The position numbers and the translations under genes are program-made. A stretch of 18,912 nt of DNA, taken from positions 1 to 18,912 of the forward strand of contig JAYOTP010000036.1 of the NCBI GenBank assembly GCA_038150465.1, given 5' to 3'. The stretch comes from RFXV01 sp038150465. Lineage in GTDB: Bacteria > Bacteroidota > Bacteroidia > Flavobacteriales > Schleiferiaceae. Below are positions 16,603 to 18,912 of the stretch, piece after piece; position 1 is the stretch's first letter; every line of letters begins with the position of its first letter. The notes under the pieces are model-generated. The model was not told the DNA's origin, made no database searches, and worked only from the letters and a program-made list of their open reading frames with translations.

Positions 16603-17603
16603 CCGCGATCGACCGTTTTCAAGCCATCTTCGGATGGCTTCTTTTTTTGTCGCTGTCTTCTGCGTGCTCACAGGATGAGTTCGTTCAGCGTCAGAACTAC
16701 GGCAGGGCGCAAGGCAGCACCTATCAGGTGTCTTATATAACCTCGCCGGGCATCGATCACCAATCGTCCATCGACAGTCTTTTCCTGGCCGTGGACATGA
16801 GCTTGTCCGCATGGGAACCCCAAAGCAGTATTTCCAGACTCAACAGAGGCGATACACTTTTTCAGAGGGATGATCTGCTTTGGGCGGTAATGGACAGTGC
16901 GTCGCTTTTATTGAAGGATTCAGAGGGTCTTTTTGACATCAGTATGGGTGCGGTGATCCATTGCTGGGGTTTTCACCGGAAGACGAATGCAGTTCCAACG
17001 GACAGCGCACTGGACCGGGCGATGGCTTCAAGTGGCTCGGACAAGATTCACCGCAGGGAAGACAGTTTGTGGCTGAGCGAGGGTGCACAACTGGATGTGA
17101 ACGGCATCGCCCAGGGATATACTGTCGATCTCATTGCGCAATTACTTGAATCGCGTGGGGTGCGCCACTATATGGTGGAAGTGGGCGGGGAGTTGAGATG
17201 CAAAGGCAGGAACATCGATGACAAGGTCTGGACCATAGGGATCGACAAACCCACCGATAAGCAGCTTGAGGATCGTTTGCAGCGAATACTGCCCTTGAAA
17301 GATCGCGCTCTGGCCACTTCGGGCAATTACAGAAAATACATCACAGACCCCACGACCGGAAGGCGCTATGGGCATTCCATCGATCCAAGAACAGGAAGGA
17401 GCACCAAAGACCGCCTGCTGAGTGCGACTGTGATCGCTGGTAGCGCGACCAAAGCAGACGCTTGGGGCACAGCACTTATGGTGGGCGGATTCAAACGGGC
17501 CAGAGAATGGGTGCAGGAACATCCGGAGCTGGAGGCCTATTTGATCTACACCGATAAAAAAGGGGAGTGGGCCGAGTGGTTTTCGCCTGGTTTTCCCAAG
17601 TGA
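16599..17603 (+). CDS. apbE: FAD:protein FMN transferase (ApbE)
   Basis: Transfers FMN from FAD to Thr residues of NqrB and NqrC, on the periplasmic side. It has 334 residues with a lipoprotein signal: h-region FGWLLFLSL and lipobox SSAC, giving lipidated Cys23. Core motifs are LDVNGIAQGYTVD (165-177), EVGGELRCKG (194-203), ALATSGNYRKY (237-247), GHSIDPRTGR (258-267) and DAWGTALMVGG (287-297), where Asp287 is the expected Mg ligand. The ATG at 16599 overlaps the nqrF stop. Starting later would remove the signal peptide, since the next in-frame ATG is at about codon 67. Oddly, codons 8-17 are also a terminator-like hairpin with a T-tract. The operon position gives the substrate: the NqrB and NqrC flavinylation sites. 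Confidence 0.96.
   Translation: MTAIDRFQAIFGWLLFLSLSSACSQDEFVQRQNYGRAQGSTYQVSYITSPGIDHQSSIDSLFLAVDMSLSAWEPQSSISRLNRGDTLFQRDDLLWAVMDSASLLLKDSEGLFDISMGAVIHCWGFHRKTNAVPTDSALDRAMASSGSDKIHRREDSLWLSEGAQLDVNGIAQGYTVDLIAQLLESRGVRHYMVEVGGELRCKGRNIDDKVWTIGIDKPTDKQLEDRLQRILPLKDRALATSGNYRKYITDPTTGRRYGHSIDPRTGRSTKDRLLSATVIAGSATKADAWGTALMVGGFKRAREWVQEHPELEAYLIYTDKKGEWAEWFSPGFPK
16621..16648 (+). terminator. Intrinsic-terminator-like hairpin inside the apbE signal-peptide codons
   Basis: Stem AAGCCATC (16621-16628) pairs perfectly with GATGGCTT (16633-16640). The loop is TTCG closed by C-G, the ultra-stable cUUCGg tetraloop, and it is followed by C and seven T (16642-16648). This is a complete Rho-independent terminator signature. 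It lies 18 nt past the nqrF stop but within the apbE reading frame, encoding roughly AIFGWLLFL. It could end most nqr transcripts, with read-through giving apbE. Structure is read directly from sequence; activity is inferred. Confidence 0.6.
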
Positions 17604-17606
17604 AGC

Positions 17607-17816
17607 TTAGACGCCTTTGGCAGCAGCATCTTCTTTCTGACACTTCTGGTCGGGCGCTGCTCCGCAAAAACTACAAGCTTCTCCTTCTTCGTTGAGGAAG
17701 GGGCTCTGGCTGGCGCAGGTTCCGGCAAATTCACCATCCTTCTTTGCCCAGATCTTGATGGCGATGCCCGCAAATCCAAGGCCCAAGAGAGTCAGAACGA
17801 TCAAAAACAATTGCAT
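17607..17816 (-). CDS. Small four-cysteine membrane protein, candidate NqrM-type Na+-NQR maturation factor
   Basis: Protein of 69 residues: one N-terminal membrane helix (about 2-23), a basic junction IWAKKDGEFAGTC, then a soluble tail with four cysteines (34, 48, 51, 59; pattern C-x13-C-x2-C-x7-C), ending Lys/Glu/Ala-rich. The described NqrM (DUF539) factor has a single helix and four conserved Cys, with the essential first one just after the helix (Cys33 in Vibrio harveyi), and is thought to deliver iron to the NqrD/NqrE centre. Architecture and adjacency to apbE fit this well, but the Cys spacing differs from what I recall of proteobacterial NqrM, so it may be a distant homologue or an analogue. 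It converges on apbE with a 3-nt gap. It has its own promoter in the 39-bp gap to the upstream dehydrogenase gene. Confidence 0.7.
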   Translation of the reverse strand: MQLFLIVLTLLGLGFAGIAIKIWAKKDGEFAGTCASQSPFLNEEGEACSFCGAAPDQKCQKEDAAAKGV

Positions 17817-17820
17817 GTGG

Positions 17821-17851
17821 CAAAGGTAATGGCGATCGTCGCCTTGTGCAA
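17821..17851 (-). promoter_or_regulatory. Consensus Bacteroidota promoter, apparently leaderless, for the four-cysteine protein
   Basis: On the minus strand TTG (17849-17851), a 20-nt spacer, then TACCTTTG (17821-17828): a full match to the TTG / TAnnTTTG consensus at normal spacing. The box ends only 4 nt before the ATG at 17816, so the transcription start should fall on or next to the start codon, leaving no room for a ribosome binding site. The promoter sits wholly between the dehydrogenase stop and this ATG. Confidence 0.6.
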
Positions 17852-17855
17852 CGCA

Positions 17856-18794
17856 TCAGGCCAGCGCCGCGATCTTTTTTAGAAGAACATCAGCCATCTT
17901 TTGCTTGCTTTGGTGGGTCCAGCCGGCGATATGTGGAGAAAGCACCACATCCCGCCGATCGATGAGAGCGTCCAGAACGCTTTTGTTCTCTTTGTGCTGC
18001 TGCAGATCTTCAAAGTCTTTCGATTCCACTTCCAATACATCCAGACAGGCTCCGCGCAGCTTTTCTTCCTGAAGGCCCCACAAAAGGTCCTTGAGCACCA
18101 GCTGATCGCCCCTTGAAGTGTTGATCAGATAAGGACGTTGTTCCAGTTTTTCGATGAAGCCACGGTCGATATAGTGCCGCGTCTCCTCATTGAGCGGAAG
18201 GTGGATGGAGAGCACATCCGATCTCTTTTGGACTTGCTGAAGCGGGACTTCCTCGATCCAGTCATGACCGAATCCGCTTTTGTATTTGTCGTACACCAGA
18301 ATGCGCAGGTCAAAACCCCGTAGCAGCTGGGAAAATGCGGAGCCCATCCGTCCATAGCCTATGATGCCCACGGTCTTTCCGGAGAGTTCTTCCCCACGGT
18401 TGGCCTCCCGCTGCCAGATGCCTTGCCGCACCTGTTGATCGGCTTGTGGGATCTTGCGAAACAGACTGAGCAGTGCCCCCAGGGCGTATTCCCCAACCGC
18501 CTGCCTGTTGCCCTCGGCCGCACTGAGACAGTGAATGCCTCTTCCTTCTGCCCATTCCACATCGATGTGTTCCATCCCAGACCCGAAACGAGCAATGAAG
18601 AACAAATCTGGAAAATTCTCTAGGAATTCCTTTGTAAAGGTGATCCGCGCCCGCACCAGCATACCTTCCGCTTCTGGGTACTGTGAAGCGATCTCTTTGG
18701 CCACTAGTTTAGATGCATCGATCAACTCATGTCCAGCTTCTTCTAGCCCTGATTCCAGGGCCTCGTGGCAAGGATCGATGATCAGGATCTTCAT
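17856..18794 (-). CDS. D-2-hydroxyacid dehydrogenase (NAD-dependent, SerA-like family)
   Basis: Oxidoreductase of 312 residues in the D-isomer-specific 2-hydroxyacid dehydrogenase family. The NAD-binding Rossmann motif is GIIGYGRMG (143-151), with Asp169 at the end of the second strand favouring NAD over NADP. The catalytic trio is visible: Arg228 (NTSRGD), Glu255 (DVLEVE) and His288 (SPHIAGWTHQS). The substrate-binding loop is ARFGSGMEHID (68-78). Length matches formate/glycerate-type members and lacks the ACT domain of long SerA. It could be a short-form phosphoglycerate dehydrogenase or another 2-hydroxyacid enzyme; substrate cannot be read from sequence. The ATG at 18794 overlaps the stop of the upstream DUF4139 gene (ATGA), implying co-translation. 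Confidence 0.92.
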   Translation of the reverse strand: MKILIIDPCHEALESGLEEAGHELIDASKLVAKEIASQYPEAEGMLVRARITFTKEFLENFPDLFFIARFGSGMEHIDVEWAEGRGIHCLSAAEGNRQAVGEYALGALLSLFRKIPQADQQVRQGIWQREANRGEELSGKTVGIIGYGRMGSAFSQLLRGFDLRILVYDKYKSGFGHDWIEEVPLQQVQKRSDVLSIHLPLNEETRHYIDRGFIEKLEQRPYLINTSRGDQLVLKDLLWGLQEEKLRGACLDVLEVESKDFEDLQQHKENKSVLDALIDRRDVVLSPHIAGWTHQSKQKMADVLLKKIAALA

Positions 18795-18912
18795 CGTGGA
18801 AGATTGATGAACGAATTTTTAGGATACCGCACCGAGTAGCTGAAGGGGAGAACCAAACTGCTTCCGGGCTCCAGACGGACCGTCCAACTCACTTTGCCAT
18901 TGGCCTGCTGCA
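18791..18912 (-). CDS. DUF4139-type protein, C-terminal 39 codons only (cut by window edge)
   Basis: On the minus strand the frame is open from the window edge to a TGA at 18791-18793. The visible tail includes GKVSWTVRLEPG, a beta-strand pair SLVLPFSYSVRYP and the ending NSFINLPR. This pattern (W-x-hydrophobic-x-Leu-x-PG, then YxVRYPK) is the C-terminal strand region of DUF4139 (mucoidy-inhibitor MuiA-like) proteins, common in Bacteroidota. The stop overlaps the dehydrogenase start by 4 bp. Function is unknown. The other two minus-strand frames here end in stops at 18889-18891 and about 18821. Confidence 0.75.
   Translation of the reverse strand, partial: QQANGKVSWTVRLEPGSSLVLPFSYSVRYPKNSFINLPR

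Overview
The window looks like a chromosomal, housekeeping-rich stretch from a Bacteroidota genome, most likely Flavobacteriia-like, possibly marine, with a moderately high GC content for that group. This rests on several lineage-typical elements: a DUF6089-type outer-membrane barrel, a T9SS plug (DUF5103) protein, Bacteroidota-style TatC, RecQ and UvrA, a DUF4139 C-terminus, a complete Na+-pumping NADH:quinone reductase operon, and promoter boxes matching the Bacteroidota -7 consensus TAnnTTTG. I see no mobile element, CRISPR array, tRNA, rRNA or prophage. No gap between genes exceeds about 140 bp.

Layout: the end of a DUF6089 barrel gene (+) converges on and overlaps uvrA (-). A divergent ECF-type sigma factor (+) is followed by a 54-codon small ORF (+), which converges on recQ (-). 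Divergent from recQ is a coupled pair, tatC-lptB (+), which converges on and overlaps a Sua5-type threonylcarbamoyl-AMP synthase gene (-). Upstream of that gene on the same strand lies the T9SS plug gene (-). This is divergent from nqrABCDEF-apbE (+), a tightly packed seven-gene unit. Converging on apbE with a 3-nt gap is a 69-aa membrane protein with four cysteines (-). Behind it are a D-2-hydroxyacid dehydrogenase (-) and the last 39 codons of a DUF4139 protein (-) running off the right edge.

How the genes fit together: nqrA-F encode the sodium-pumping respiratory complex. ApbE attaches FMN to the threonines visible in NqrB (Thr216) and NqrC (Thr205). NqrD and NqrE each keep two cysteines that hold the intramembrane iron centre. 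The four-cysteine single-helix protein has the architecture described for the NqrM iron-delivery maturation factor, so the region may hold the structural genes plus both maturation activities.

The most interesting non-gene signals are two. One is a textbook intrinsic-terminator hairpin (8-bp stem, cUUCGg loop, T7 tract) placed inside the signal-peptide codons of apbE, 18 nt after the nqrF stop; it looks like a translation-sensitive attenuator between nqrF and apbE. The other is a full TTG-N20-TAnnTTTG promoter whose predicted start falls at the ATG of the four-cysteine gene, implying a leaderless mRNA. I did not find a clearly new multi-gene defence or biosynthetic system; the novelty is in regulation and small genes.
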